DNA of 64,000 nucleotides, from the NCBI RefSeq assembly GCF_017873175.1, contig NZ_JAGGJW010000005.1, positions 1-64,000 on the forward strand, written 5' to 3'. Both the position numbers and the translations under genes were made by a program. The notes under the pieces are model-generated. The model did not search any database and had not been told where the DNA came from. It worked only from the letters and a program-made list of their open reading frames with translations. Positions within the stretch are counted from its first letter, which is position 1. The number at the start of each line of letters is the position of its first letter. Of the stretch, positions 1-8,290 are shown one piece after another. The stretch is from Neorhizobium petrolearium (GTDB lineage: Bacteria > Pseudomonadota > Alphaproteobacteria > Rhizobiales > Rhizobiaceae).

Positions 1-39
1 CGCGAGAAGCTGATCCAAAAGTTCCTTCTCAATGGCCAT
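1..39 (-). CDS. IS256-family transposase, N-terminal 13 residues only
   Basis: The 13 codons visible before the window edge read MAIEKELLDQLLA. This is the characteristic beginning of mutator-type (IS256 family) DDE transposases, which usually continue with GRDP and run about 400 residues. An AGGAG ribosome binding site lies about 9 bases upstream of the ATG at 39. The enzyme would catalyse cut-and-paste or circle-mediated movement of its own element. Only the first 13 residues are seen, so the call rests on this signature plus the terminal-repeat-like sequence next to it. The catalytic DDE domain, and whether the gene is intact, cannot be judged. Confidence 0.65.
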   Translation of the reverse strand, partial: MAIEKELLDQLLA

Positions 40-95
40 GTGATGATTCTCCTTTCCATCATCATGGCCTCAGACACAAAATTCCTGACAGTCCC
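1..95 (-). mobile_element. End of an IS256-family insertion sequence (partial)
   Basis: Position 95 inward to the window edge reads as the left end of an IS256/mutator-type element. On the minus strand a terminal-repeat-like stretch beginning GGGACTGTCAGGAATTTTG (about 95 to 77) is followed after about 40 bases by a ribosome binding site and the start of a transposase. The rest of the element lies outside the window. The outer boundary is placed at about 95-100, because beyond it the reading frame of the interrupted cytochrome b gene resumes. The exact terminus and target duplication cannot be set without the other end. Confidence 0.7.
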
Positions 96-801
96 CGACT
101 AAGGCGGGGAGAGCAGCATCCACCCCGGGTGACATGGTCAGACCCGTCAGGACCATGAGAGGCAGCAGAATAACAATGACCGCCAGATAGGTCAGTTTCT
201 GAAGTGCATTGTAATGCCTGGCCTCCTCCCCTTCGGGGAAGCGGAGACGAGCATGGTCGAGAACCTCGCGGCCGAGGTGGCGAGGCGAGAGTTCGTTCAC
301 CTTCGGCGCCAGGTCTCGCTTGAAATGTCCGCTCAGCAGGCTGAATCCAAGATAGAGAATACCATTGATCACAAACAGCCAGGCGAAGAAGAAATGCCAG
401 CGACGTCCAGCCGCGAGATCCTGGAACGAGGGGATTGTGGCCCAGGATGGGAAAGCTCGCGCAGTCGGCTCCCCATCAACATTGGAAACACCGAGAACGC
501 CAGTTGTAGGAATCTGTAGCCCTGCGACACGCAAGAAGCCGCTTGGCGTGCCTGCATCGTCGTCGGAGCCGATCGTCAGAACGGCGGGGTCGCCGTTCGC
601 GCCATAATGACCCCAATAAAGCTCCGGGTGGGCATTGAAGATCTGCAGTCCGCTCAGAAAAAGGAAGCTCAGGCAAAGCACGTTCAGCCAGTGCGTAAGC
701 CGAGTTACAACGGAGTGGCGGCGGATGAAGATCTTCCGAGGATATTGAACATTGTCATTGGAAGCGTTTGCGCTCATCTCAGCGTCTTTCATCTGTGGCA
801 T
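70..801 (-). pseudogene. Cytochrome b561-type membrane subunit, cut short by an IS element
   Basis: This is the N-terminal part of a cytochrome b/b6-type protein, the membrane haem subunit that usually passes electrons to or from a periplasmic molybdoenzyme. Visible parts are a first membrane helix after RLTHWLN (His is a probable haem ligand), a periplasmic loop of about 90 residues, a second helix at RRWHFFFAWLF, and a third hydrophobic segment ending LMVLTGLTMSPGVDAA. After this the frame runs into the insertion sequence and ends in 14 foreign residues. The last helix with its haem ligand is missing, as is any partner gene beyond the IS. The gene lies 83 bp downstream of the DUF5666-like gene and may have belonged to its operon. 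It is probably non-functional. Confidence 0.75.
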
Positions 802-884
802 TTACGGCTGCAGTTCAAACAACCTCGATCTGTAGTCACCGGCCGAAGCAGTATGGCGGCTGCTCCGGCCAGTGACGGCGTGGC

Positions 885-1511
885 TTACATGGGTGGAACC
901 ACGCCATTCTTGCCGACCACCACCTGGTGAGCGATCGGGCCGGTTGCAGCCTTTTCGGCGGTGATGAAGACAACGGCGCCGGGAACGAGATCATCCTTGG
1001 TGGCTCCAGCGATGGTGACGACAGGTGTCCCATCCGGAATGGCGATCTTCTTTTCCTTGCCATGATAGGTCACGGTGACAGTCCGGCCATCAACGCCCTT
1101 AACGGCATCCGCGACCGTCGCATTGGTCATGCTGCTGTCGGGCTTCAGATCCCAACCGTAGCTACCCTCGCCTGTGCCTTTCATTGCCGGCGGGAAAATG
1201 AGGACCTCAAGCGCTCCATCGCCGCCGTCCGCCCTTGGCAAGGATGCGATACCCACGAAATCGCCCGGCTTGATATCTGTGACCTCGGCATCCGCGACCC
1301 CAGCCACCTTCCAGTCGTCGGCAAGCGCGACATCGATTGTCTCGCCTTCGCGCGTCTTCACTTTGAGCGTTGAACCCTGGTAGTCGACGATGCTGCCGCG
1401 GACATGGATCGGCGCGGCTTTCTTATCTTCGGCAGATGCGGGTGACGAAAGGACTGTTACAGAAAAGACGCTGGCCAGCCCGAAGGCCAAAGCGGGGAAA
1501 GCATTTTTCAT
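885..1511 (-). CDS. Exported DUF5666-like protein
   Basis: Protein of 208 residues with a clear Sec signal peptide (MKNAFPALAFGLASVFSVTV, cleavage near ASAEDK). It is followed by beta-rich modules of the DUF5666 type: an OB-like segment starting IHVRGSIVDYQGSTLKVKT and a second one around GRTVTVTYHGKEKKIAIPD. It should be periplasmic; the molecular role of such proteins is unknown. An upstream in-frame start exists, but the ATG at 1511 is preferred because it gives a proper signal peptide right after the operator. The promoter region carries the same 15-bp palindrome found in front of the adjacent tetR. The downstream neighbour is a cytochrome b gene, which suggests a periplasmic redox context. 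Confidence 0.7.
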   Translation of the reverse strand: MKNAFPALAFGLASVFSVTVLSSPASAEDKKAAPIHVRGSIVDYQGSTLKVKTREGETIDVALADDWKVAGVADAEVTDIKPGDFVGIASLPRADGGDGALEVLIFPPAMKGTGEGSYGWDLKPDSSMTNATVADAVKGVDGRTVTVTYHGKEKKIAIPDGTPVVTIAGATKDDLVPGAVVFITAEKAATGPIAHQVVVGKNGVVPPM

Positions 1512-1520
1512 TTTTATCTT

Positions 1521-1535
1521 CCTACTAGTTGGTAG
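1521..1535. promoter_or_regulatory. Probable TetR operator in front of the DUF5666-like gene
   Basis: CCTACTAGTTGGTAG, an imperfect palindrome 10 bp upstream of the ATG at 1511. The reverse complement of the site at 2179-2193 (CCTACTAGAAGGTAG) differs from it at two central positions only. A matched pair of sites, one at each promoter of a tetR-target pair, is the usual arrangement for a local TetR repressor. Confidence 0.65.
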
Positions 1536-1578
1536 TTTCGATGGACGCGAGTTACCTGAGCAGGCTAGCCACGCAGGA

Positions 1579-2169
1579 TTAGTGAGAGACAGTCGGCGTA
1601 AGGCGGTTGAGAGCAGGTGAAAGTATCGTCGAAAAGACCTCCGGTTTCCCGTAGGCTCTCGCCGAGAGCATCGCCCCATATACCGTCGCCAGAAACGCTT
1701 CGGCTTCGACATGCGGTTCGCTCGTGAGATTGAGCGTCCCGCTTTTGTAGCCACGTTCCATGACCGTCGTCAGCCACGATGAAATGAAGCGAAAGAAATT
1801 CGTCACCTCGGTTGCGACTTCCGGCGGAAGGGATGGCAGTTCACTGGCAAGCAAGGCGCACACACAATAGGGCCTGCTCGCATCCTCGATGCATTTGGCC
1901 CAGTGGTTCGCATAGACTTTGAGGATGTCCAATTCGTCTGGAACGTTCTGTTCGAGAGTGACAACGCTCGCCTGCCCGTCTTCCCGATAACGCTTGACCA
2001 GCTCACGCACCAGATCGACCTTGCTGGGGAAGTGGTGGTGGATGCTGGCCTTGCGGATGCCGACCACTTCCGAGATATCTGCATAGCTGAACCCGTTGTA
2101 ACCCCCACTCATGATGAGGTTGCGCGCAGAGGCCAGGATTTCGTCGGAAGTATTCGAAAGGTTGCTCAT
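1579..2169 (-). CDS. TetR/AcrR-family transcriptional repressor
   Basis: A TetR-family regulator of 196 residues, normal length. The N-terminal helix-turn-helix spans about residues 10-56 (ILASARNLIMSGGYNGFSYA, then DISEVVGIRKASIHHHFPSK), with the typical HHFPSK end of the recognition helix. The C-terminal ligand domain has a TetR_C-like pattern around EAEAFLATVYGAMLSARAYG. It probably represses its own promoter and that of the DUF5666-like gene, since both carry the same palindrome (2179-2193 and 1521-1535). It sits between an SDR gene upstream and its presumed target downstream, all on the minus strand. The inducer is unknown. Confidence 0.85.
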   Translation of the reverse strand: MSNLSNTSDEILASARNLIMSGGYNGFSYADISEVVGIRKASIHHHFPSKVDLVRELVKRYREDGQASVVTLEQNVPDELDILKVYANHWAKCIEDASRPYCVCALLASELPSLPPEVATEVTNFFRFISSWLTTVMERGYKSGTLNLTSEPHVEAEAFLATVYGAMLSARAYGKPEVFSTILSPALNRLTPTVSH

Positions 2170-2178
2170 GGAATCTGT

Positions 2179-2193
2179 CTACCTTCTAGTAGG
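2179..2193. promoter_or_regulatory. Probable TetR operator in front of tetR
   Basis: CTACCTTCTAGTAGG, an imperfect palindrome 10 bp upstream of the tetR start at 2169. It matches the site at 1521-1535 in opposite orientation with the same 10-bp distance to its ATG, which suggests repression by blocking the promoter or start region. Confidence 0.65.
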
Positions 2194-2226
2194 CAGATCG
2201 TCAATAGCAAAAAGCTCGTCTTGCTT

Positions 2227-3054
2227 CTAACCGTCTGTGGAGACCGTAAGAGCTTTCCACGATGCGAGTTCCTGCTGCAAACGCTCGATCCGCGCCGTCA
2301 CGTGGCTGAGGGCATCGCTGCCAAGAAGGAGCTGCGGCGGAGGATTGTCCGATCCAATGAGAGTAAGCACAGCGGCGGCCAGTTTTTGAGGATCACCGAG
2401 CTGCTTGCCGCTTACGGCCTGACGCGCCTCGCGAATCGGATCGAACAGGCTGTCGTAATCCGCAATCGACCTGTCTGTGCGGACCATCGAACGCCCAGCC
2501 CAGTCTGTCCGGAATGAGCCAGGGCAAAGCGTTGTCACGTGAACTCCAAACGGCGCCATTTCCGAGCGCATGACCTCGGAAATGCCCTGAAGAGCGAACT
2601 TGCTGCCGCAGTAATATGCGATGCCGGGCATGGTGATCATACCGCCCATCGACGTGACGTTCACGATAAAGCCACGGCGGCGCTCACGGAACCTCGGAAG
2701 AAATGCCTTGGCCACAGCGACGGCGCCGAACACGTTCACATCAAACTGACGTCGCATCTCTTCAAGTGGCGATTCCTCGAGCACGCCTTCGTGACCGTAT
2801 CCGGCATTGTTGATCAGCACGTCGACTGGCCCGTGTTCGTCCTCCGCTTGCTGGACGACGTCAGGGATGCTGTCGAAATCTGTGACGTCGCAGAGGACCG
2901 GGCGCAGTTGCGGGAGGGTCTTTGCCAGCGCTTCGCGCGAGGCTTCGGAGCGGACGGTCCCGATGACGGTGTGACCGGCTTCCATTGCGGCGGTGGCGAT
3001 CGCCAATCCAAAGCCCGAGTTCGCCCCTGTTATGAAAAACGTTTTGCTCGACAT
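2227..3054 (-). CDS. Short-chain dehydrogenase/reductase (SDR)
   Basis: Classical SDR of 275 residues. The Rossmann nucleotide-binding motif TGANSGFG lies at about residues 9-16, the NNAGYGHEG strand near residue 87, and the catalytic Ser in NVTSMGGM is followed by the YxxxK pair in YYCGSK. The extended C-terminus around DPQKLAAAVLTLIGSDNPP is typical of SDRs annotated as oxidoreductases acting on small carbonyl or alcohol substrates. The substrate cannot be told from sequence. The gene is divergent from the araC-type regulator at 3134 with an 80-bp gap, a common layout in which the AraC protein controls the SDR. It is followed by tetR on the same strand. Confidence 0.85.
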   Translation of the reverse strand: MSSKTFFITGANSGFGLAIATAAMEAGHTVIGTVRSEASREALAKTLPQLRPVLCDVTDFDSIPDVVQQAEDEHGPVDVLINNAGYGHEGVLEESPLEEMRRQFDVNVFGAVAVAKAFLPRFRERRRGFIVNVTSMGGMITMPGIAYYCGSKFALQGISEVMRSEMAPFGVHVTTLCPGSFRTDWAGRSMVRTDRSIADYDSLFDPIREARQAVSGKQLGDPQKLAAAVLTLIGSDNPPPQLLLGSDALSHVTARIERLQQELASWKALTVSTDG

Positions 3055-3133
3055 TTCTGAAACTCCTTGATTAACCGTGGATGACAGATAATCTGAAGGC
3101 CAGCTGAACTCGATTGCGGATTCTCTAATTGGC

Positions 3134-4057
3134 TTGACTAATCCTATGATTTTTGAAGAACAGTCCGTCGCACATGACCGGCTTGTCGCCGTGGCCGAAC
3201 AACTGGCTCCTCGCCTCGGTTACAATCAGACCGGGATCAGTTGTCTCCGTATCCTGCGCACTGAAGCGGTACTAGATGACGTTCCGGTTCTCTATAAGCC
3301 GGGGGCAGTGTTCGTTTTGCAGGGGAGCAAGCAAGGCATCCTGGAAGGCGAAGTCTACCTCTATGACGAGGACCATTATCTCGCTGTTTCGGTACCCGTT
3401 CCATTCCGGATGACTTCAAAGGCAAGTCCACAACGGCCATTACTTGCCGTCTATCTGGAGTTCGATATGCGGATGGCGGCCGAGATTGCTCTGCAGGTGG
3501 AAGAACTCGCAGGTCTCTCAGGCGCCAAACCGCGAGGGCTGCTCTCGAGCAAAATGGATCGCAATATCGGAGACGTCCTGTATCGCCTGCTGACTGTACT
3601 CGGCAACCCGGTCGATGTCGCCGTGCTCGGGAATTCCATCCTTCGTGAACTGCATTACCGGGTCATGTCAGGGCCGCAGGGTGACGCGGTGATCGCGGCC
3701 CTTCAGCGCAAAGGAACCTCGGGAAAACTGGTCGAGAGCGTGACGTGGCTACGGGAGAATTACGCTACCGAAATCGCCGTGGCGGATCTGGCCAAAGAGG
3801 TGGGCATGAGCGTTCCTTCCTATCACGTCCATTTCAAGAACCTGACCGGCTCAAGTCCGATGCAATATGTAAAGGCGATGCGGCTCCATGAGGCGCGACT
3901 TATGATCGCCCGCCAGAGCGGGACCATTGCAGACGTAGCTGCGTCGGTCGGCTATGTCAGCCCTGCCCAATTCAGCCGCGATTTCAGAAGGCATTTTGGA
4001 CGCACGGCGTCGGAAGAGGCGAAGTGGGTCCACCAGCATCTTGGTGAGGAGGGCTAA
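3134..4057 (+). CDS. AraC-family transcriptional regulator
   Basis: Regulator of 307 residues. The N-terminal half is an AraC_N-type cupin ligand domain (VLYKPGAVFVLQGSKQG, then SVPVPFRMTSKASPQRPLLA). The C-terminal 100 residues carry two helix-turn-helix motifs (IAVADLAKEVGMSVPSYHVH and IADVAASVGYVSPAQFSRDF). Regulators of this subtype usually sit next to, and control, oxidoreductase genes. Here it is transcribed away from the SDR gene at 2227-3054. It is also convergent with the racemase gene, with 49 bp between the stop codons. The effector is unknown. Confidence 0.85.
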   Translation: MTNPMIFEEQSVAHDRLVAVAEQLAPRLGYNQTGISCLRILRTEAVLDDVPVLYKPGAVFVLQGSKQGILEGEVYLYDEDHYLAVSVPVPFRMTSKASPQRPLLAVYLEFDMRMAAEIALQVEELAGLSGAKPRGLLSSKMDRNIGDVLYRLLTVLGNPVDVAVLGNSILRELHYRVMSGPQGDAVIAALQRKGTSGKLVESVTWLRENYATEIAVADLAKEVGMSVPSYHVHFKNLTGSSPMQYVKAMRLHEARLMIARQSGTIADVAASVGYVSPAQFSRDFRRHFGRTASEEAKWVHQHLGEEG

Positions 4058-4106
4058 CCGATGCTCTGGCACACTCCCGCAAACCAGTCGCCAGATAGGC
4101 AGCATG

Positions 4107-4796
4107 TCACTGCAAAGCAGCTCGAAGGGCGGCTTCACAGTGAACTAGGGTCGTATCGAAGACGGGGACGCCGACATTACGCTGGTTCAACAGCATGCCT
4201 ACCTCGGTGCATCCAAGGATAAGACAGTCGCAGCCTTGATCGATCAGTCCCTGCGCGATCCGTTCATACGTCACGCGACTATCCTCACGAACCACATCGC
4301 GACACAACTCGTCATAGATGATGCGGTGGGTTTCCGCTCGATCATCGGCATCAGGAACGGTTGGTGACAGTCCTCGCGCGGTTAGCCGGTCGGTGTAGAA
4401 ATTCTGTTCCATCGTGAAAGCGGTTGCCATTAGCCCCGGCCTACGGAAACCGCTATCAAGGATAGCTGTCGCAGTTGCATCCGCGATGTGTACCAATGGG
4501 ATCGACACCCCGCTCAGGATCTTGTCCGCCACCTTATGCATGGTATTCGTCGCCATGATAAGCAGGTCGGCACCTCCGCGCTCCAGAGCAATGGCTTTTT
4601 CATTGAGGATATCTGCCGCCGCGTCCCACTCGGAGGATGCCTGTAACTTTTCGATTTCGTCGAAGTCGACCGATCGTATGAGCAGCTCGGGAGAATGAAG
4701 TCCTCCAAGGCTCTCGCGTGTCAGCCTGCAGAGTTCCCGATAATAAATCTGGGTCGAGGCTGCGGACATTCCGCCAAGTATACCGATTGTCTTCAA
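4107..4796 (-). CDS. Aspartate/glutamate racemase family protein, one-cysteine type
   Basis: Protein of 229 residues with the family's start MKTIGILGGMSAASTQIYYR. Asp/Glu racemases act without cofactor and normally use two cysteines, one per half. Here the first is replaced by Thr (MATNTMH instead of a CNT motif near residue 82), while the second is kept (LILGCTEVGMLL near residue 196). This Thr/Cys pattern is that of E. coli YgeA (EcL-DER), described as an L-to-D directional racemase. The gene is convergent with araC and lies 65 bp upstream of no clear operon partner. D-amino acid metabolism is the likely role; the exact substrate is not clear. Confidence 0.8.
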   Translation of the reverse strand: MKTIGILGGMSAASTQIYYRELCRLTRESLGGLHSPELLIRSVDFDEIEKLQASSEWDAAADILNEKAIALERGGADLLIMATNTMHKVADKILSGVSIPLVHIADATATAILDSGFRRPGLMATAFTMEQNFYTDRLTARGLSPTVPDADDRAETHRIIYDELCRDVVREDSRVTYERIAQGLIDQGCDCLILGCTEVGMLLNQRNVGVPVFDTTLVHCEAALRAALQ

Positions 4797-4862
4797 ATGC
4801 TTTCTCCATATTCACGTGTTTCAGCCTGTTGCCGCCAGACCAGTCGAACCAACACTCTGTCG

Positions 4863-5846
4863 TCAGGAAAACCCGACGACAGAGTGGGGAATGTAGTTGA
4901 TCTCAAGAGCTTGTATTTCAGCGTCGGTGAGCTTGATGGAAAGCGCGGCGACAGCGTCGTCCAAGTGCTGCAACTTGGTTGCGCCGATTATGGGAGCCGA
5001 CACTTCGGATTTAGATAGAACCCATGCCAGCGCAATCTGTGCTCTGGGCACTTCCCTCTCCTGCGCAATCTTGGCAACCGCCTCCGCCACGCGTCTGTCT
5101 GCGTCCTCGGTGGTTCGGGTGTAAAGGCCCTTCCCGATCTCGTCGGTTTCGGAGCGATCGCTCTGCGCGCTCCAATCGCGGGTCAGACGGCCACGTGCGA
5201 GCGGGCTCCACGGGATAACGCCAATACCTTCGGCTTTGCAAAGCGGGAGCATCTCTCGCTCCTCTTCACGATACAGCAGGTTCAGGTGGTTCTGCATGGA
5301 GACGAACCGTGACCATCCGTTCGCCTGCGAGACAGCGAGCATTTTCGAGAACTGCCACCCGTACATCGACGACGCACCGATGTAGCGGGCTTTGCCCGCC
5401 TTGACGACGTCATGCAACGCTTCCAGCGTTTCCTCGATCGGCGTATGATGGTCGAACCGATGGATCTGATAGAGATCGACATAGTCAGTTCCCAAACGTT
5501 TTAGGCTGGCATCGATCTCGGAAAGAATGGCTTTTCGCGACAGGCCGGCCCCATTTGGTCCGGGCTTCATCCGACCGTTGACCTTTGTGGCGATGACCAC
5601 GTCGTCTCTCGTCGAGTAGTCCCTTATAGCGCGGCCGAGGATTTCTTCGCTCGTTCCATCCGAGTAGACATTGGCGGTATCGAAGAAGTTGATCCCCAAT
5701 TCGATCGCTTTGCGGATAAAGGGGCGGCTTTGTTCTTCCGTTAGCGTCCAGGGGTGGCTTCCACGATCGGGCTCGCCATAGCTCATGCACCCAAGGCAGA
5801 GCCGGGAAAGCTCAAGGCCCGTATTTCCAAGGCGTGTATATTCCAT
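4863..5846 (-). CDS. Aldo/keto reductase
   Basis: Enzyme of 327 residues of the aldo/keto reductase superfamily (NADPH-dependent TIM barrel), AKR11/YajO-like subgroup. It begins MEYTRLGNTGLELSRLCLGC. The catalytic tetrad is visible: Asp and Tyr in FFDTANVYSDG, Lys in IATKVNG, His in LYQIHRFD. The C-terminal NADPH-binding region reads APIIGATKLQHLDDAVAAL. A longer in-frame start exists at 5915, but the ATG at 5846 is preferred because it has a GGAG ribosome binding site and matches the family N-terminus. It follows the SDR gene at 5912 by 65 bp on the same strand, so the two may be co-transcribed carbonyl-detoxifying reductases. Confidence 0.88.
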   Translation of the reverse strand: MEYTRLGNTGLELSRLCLGCMSYGEPDRGSHPWTLTEEQSRPFIRKAIELGINFFDTANVYSDGTSEEILGRAIRDYSTRDDVVIATKVNGRMKPGPNGAGLSRKAILSEIDASLKRLGTDYVDLYQIHRFDHHTPIEETLEALHDVVKAGKARYIGASSMYGWQFSKMLAVSQANGWSRFVSMQNHLNLLYREEEREMLPLCKAEGIGVIPWSPLARGRLTRDWSAQSDRSETDEIGKGLYTRTTEDADRRVAEAVAKIAQEREVPRAQIALAWVLSKSEVSAPIIGATKLQHLDDAVAALSIKLTDAEIQALEINYIPHSVVGFS

Positions 5847-5911
5847 CTCTATCTCCAATTTCGCAGCGAGAACTTGGCTGGCCGATCGGCAGCTCCCGCC
5901 TTGCTTAATGT

Positions 5912-6667
5912 TCAAGCGCTTATGCCGCCATCGACGAGTATGCCCGAGCCGGTGATGTAGCCAGCGCCCGGGCCTGCAAGGAATGCAACGGCCTCTGCGA
6001 CCTCTCGGGTCCGACCGTATCGGGCAATTGACAGGCTCGGCAAGATCGCAGGTGCCAGAGCGCCATCGGCAGGGTTCATATCGGTGTCGATCGGGCCAGG
6101 CCGGACCAGATTGACGGTAATTTCCCGCGGTCCCAGTTCGCGCGCTAGACCACGTGTAAAACTTTCCAGAGCGGACTTGGTCGCCGCATAGACCGCAATT
6201 CCTGCGAAAGGGACAGCCAGGCCTGCATTGCTGCCGGTACTGATGATGCGGCCTCCGTCCGGGATGTGCTTTAGCGCCGCCTGCGTGATTAGAAACACGC
6301 CGCGCACATTGACGTTCAGCTGCAGGTCGATTTCCTCCAGTGGCTGTGTGGAGAATTCACCTGCAAACAGGACGCCGGCATTGTTGACCAGGATGTCGAG
6401 GCCGCCGAGGTCAGCGACCGTCAGCTCAACCGCAGCTTTAGCAGCGTCTGGGCTCGCGGCATCAGCTTGAATGGCAATGGCTTTCCGGCCCATCGCTCGG
6501 ATCTCGGCGACGAGGGCTTCGGCCTTGTCCGCCGACCTCTCATAGGTGATCGCGACGTCGGCGCCATCTTCGGCCAGTTTTAACGCGATGGCTGCACCGA
6601 TACCGCGTGCCGCACCGGTCACGAGCGCTCGCCTTCCCGCAAGCGGAGGAGTGGGAATGTTGTTCAT
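5912..6667 (-). CDS. SDR-family oxidoreductase (FabG-like)
   Basis: SDR of 251 residues, classical length. TGAARGIGAAIALKL forms the NAD(P)-binding turn near residues 18-25, LVNNAGVLF lies near residue 90, the catalytic Ser is in STGSNAG and the Tyr/Lys pair in YAATKSA near residue 157. The C-terminus GYITGSGILVDGGISA is the standard ending of FabG-like reductases. NADP preference is suggested by the AARG turn and the later arginine-rich YERS segment. The substrate is unknown. It is probably in an operon with the aldo/keto reductase immediately downstream. Confidence 0.87.
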   Translation of the reverse strand: MNNIPTPPLAGRRALVTGAARGIGAAIALKLAEDGADVAITYERSADKAEALVAEIRAMGRKAIAIQADAASPDAAKAAVELTVADLGGLDILVNNAGVLFAGEFSTQPLEEIDLQLNVNVRGVFLITQAALKHIPDGGRIISTGSNAGLAVPFAGIAVYAATKSALESFTRGLARELGPREITVNLVRPGPIDTDMNPADGALAPAILPSLSIARYGRTREVAEAVAFLAGPGAGYITGSGILVDGGISA

Positions 6668-6788
6668 GGAATTTTACCTCAAAATGTTGCATGTTGATCG
6701 GCCGAGAAATGGACTGTCCGACGGTGGCCGACTGGGAGTGGGAATGGTCAAACCTTCAAAGGAAGAGCCGATGGCTCAACGTTCGCAC

Positions 6789-8219
6789 TCATCGGTGGAC
6801 TTCTTTGTCCGATGGCAGGCCAGCGGAAAGCCAACCTGCAATGAGGAGACAAATACCAATCGCGACGGCTGCGACGCTGTAGGCATGGCCGATGGATCTC
6901 CCGTCGGATGCTGAACCCAGGATTGAGAAAAACAATCCGCCGATAAGCGCTGTTGCCAAAGCGCCGCCTATCTGGAGCATCGAATTGACTAGGCCCGACG
7001 CCAAACCCGACCGCGTCGGGTCAACCCGCTGAACGACAGTCTTCACCAGATTTGGGAGCGCAATTCCCTGACCGGCGCCAATAAGGAACAAGGCAACGAA
7101 TAAGAACTCTGGTGCCCCGAACGAGATCAGGGCAGCGGTCCCGAACAATCCAGCCGCTTCCAGGGTCATGCCTGCGGCGGCGGCGAACCTGCCGAAGACG
7201 CGCAGGATGCTCCCGCTCGCGAATGGTCCCAAAACGAACCCGAGGGCCGCGGGAAGGATTGCAACTCCAGCCTCGAAAGGCGTACGGCCAAGGCCGCCCT
7301 GTTGGTAGACCGAAAATGTCAGCCAGAAAGCCGCGAAGGCATAGAAGAACAGGGCTGAGAGCAGCCCGCGCTTCAATCCCGTAACCTGGAGCAGTCGAGG
7401 TTCGACAATCGGATCTCCCCCCGCGGCCCCCACCCTTTGCTCGTAGCGCCAAAACAGCAGAAGAAGTGGCGGGCAAGCCGATAGCATCAAGATCGACCAG
7501 ATCGGCCACCCTTGTTCACGGCCCTCAATCAGCGGCGAGATCAGCGCAAACAACGCAACCGCGATCAGCGTCGCTCCACCCATATCCAGCTTCCTCGCAT
7601 GCTCCGATCGGGTCTCGCGCAACATTACCAGCGCGGCCGGCGCGGCTATTGCGATCACGGGAAGGTTGATAAGGAAAATGGCTCTCCATCCGAGGCCAAA
7701 GACATCCAGTGCAATCAGCGCCCCACCGAGAAACAGGCCAGCCATTGATGCCACCCCAAATGTCAGGGCATAAAAGCTGAGTGCCTTCGACTTTTCGTGG
7801 TCGGGAAAAATTGCATTGATTGACGCCAAAGCTTGCGGCGCCATGATTGCTGCCGCAAACCCCTGGAGGATCCTGCCGGCGATCAGGACCGAGGGGGACC
7901 AGGCAAAGCCGCACAAGGCAGAGGCGGCGGCGAATGCGACCATTCCAGCCAGAAAGACGTTTCGTCGACCATAAAGGTCGCCAAGCCTGCCACCGGTGAT
8001 CAGCATGACTGCGTAGGTGGTGGCATAGCCTGAAATAGTCAGCTGCATCGTCGAGGCGGAGGCCTGAAAGTCCTCCCGGATCGAGGGCAGCGCCACGTTG
8101 ACGATAAAGAAATCCAGCGGGGGCAGAAAAGCCCCGGTCAATAAGATGGCCAATGCCGTCCACCTGCGCGGATCGAGACTATCCTTGGCGTCATGGGATT
8201 GTGACAACTTTCTCTCCAT
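6789..8219 (-). CDS. MFS drug/H+ antiporter, DHA2 (14-helix) family
   Basis: Inner-membrane transporter of 476 residues of the EmrB/QacA-type DHA2 family. Fourteen hydrophobic segments are expected. Recognisable are the start helix ALAILLTGAFLPPLDFFIVN, the loop 2-3 motif GGRLGDLYGRRN, and the antiporter motif region GRILQGFAAAIMAPQALASI. These proteins export drugs or toxic organics in exchange for protons. The ATG at 8219 is the first ATG; a TTG 11 codons upstream is possible and neither has a strong ribosome binding site. A palindrome at 8266-8281, similar to one in front of the upstream tetR gene, suggests repression by that regulator. Confidence 0.87.
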   Translation of the reverse strand: MERKLSQSHDAKDSLDPRRWTALAILLTGAFLPPLDFFIVNVALPSIREDFQASASTMQLTISGYATTYAVMLITGGRLGDLYGRRNVFLAGMVAFAAASALCGFAWSPSVLIAGRILQGFAAAIMAPQALASINAIFPDHEKSKALSFYALTFGVASMAGLFLGGALIALDVFGLGWRAIFLINLPVIAIAAPAALVMLRETRSEHARKLDMGGATLIAVALFALISPLIEGREQGWPIWSILMLSACPPLLLLFWRYEQRVGAAGGDPIVEPRLLQVTGLKRGLLSALFFYAFAAFWLTFSVYQQGGLGRTPFEAGVAILPAALGFVLGPFASGSILRVFGRFAAAAGMTLEAAGLFGTAALISFGAPEFLFVALFLIGAGQGIALPNLVKTVVQRVDPTRSGLASGLVNSMLQIGGALATALIGGLFFSILGSASDGRSIGHAYSVAAVAIGICLLIAGWLSAGLPSDKEVHR

Positions 8220-8265
8220 ATCGAGAAGCGAAGCCGCTGAAGCGGGTTGCAAAATGCGTGCATTC

Positions 8266-8281
8266 GGAACTTAATGGTTCC
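8266..8281. promoter_or_regulatory. Candidate TetR operator upstream of the MFS gene
   Basis: GGAAC-TTAATG-GTTCC, a palindrome in the 71-bp gap between tetR and the MFS gene. Its minus-strand half GGAACC is shared with the palindrome upstream of tetR (8914-8929). Shared half-sites suggest one regulator for both; the match is partial. Confidence 0.5.
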
Positions 8282-8290
8282 TAATTGAAG

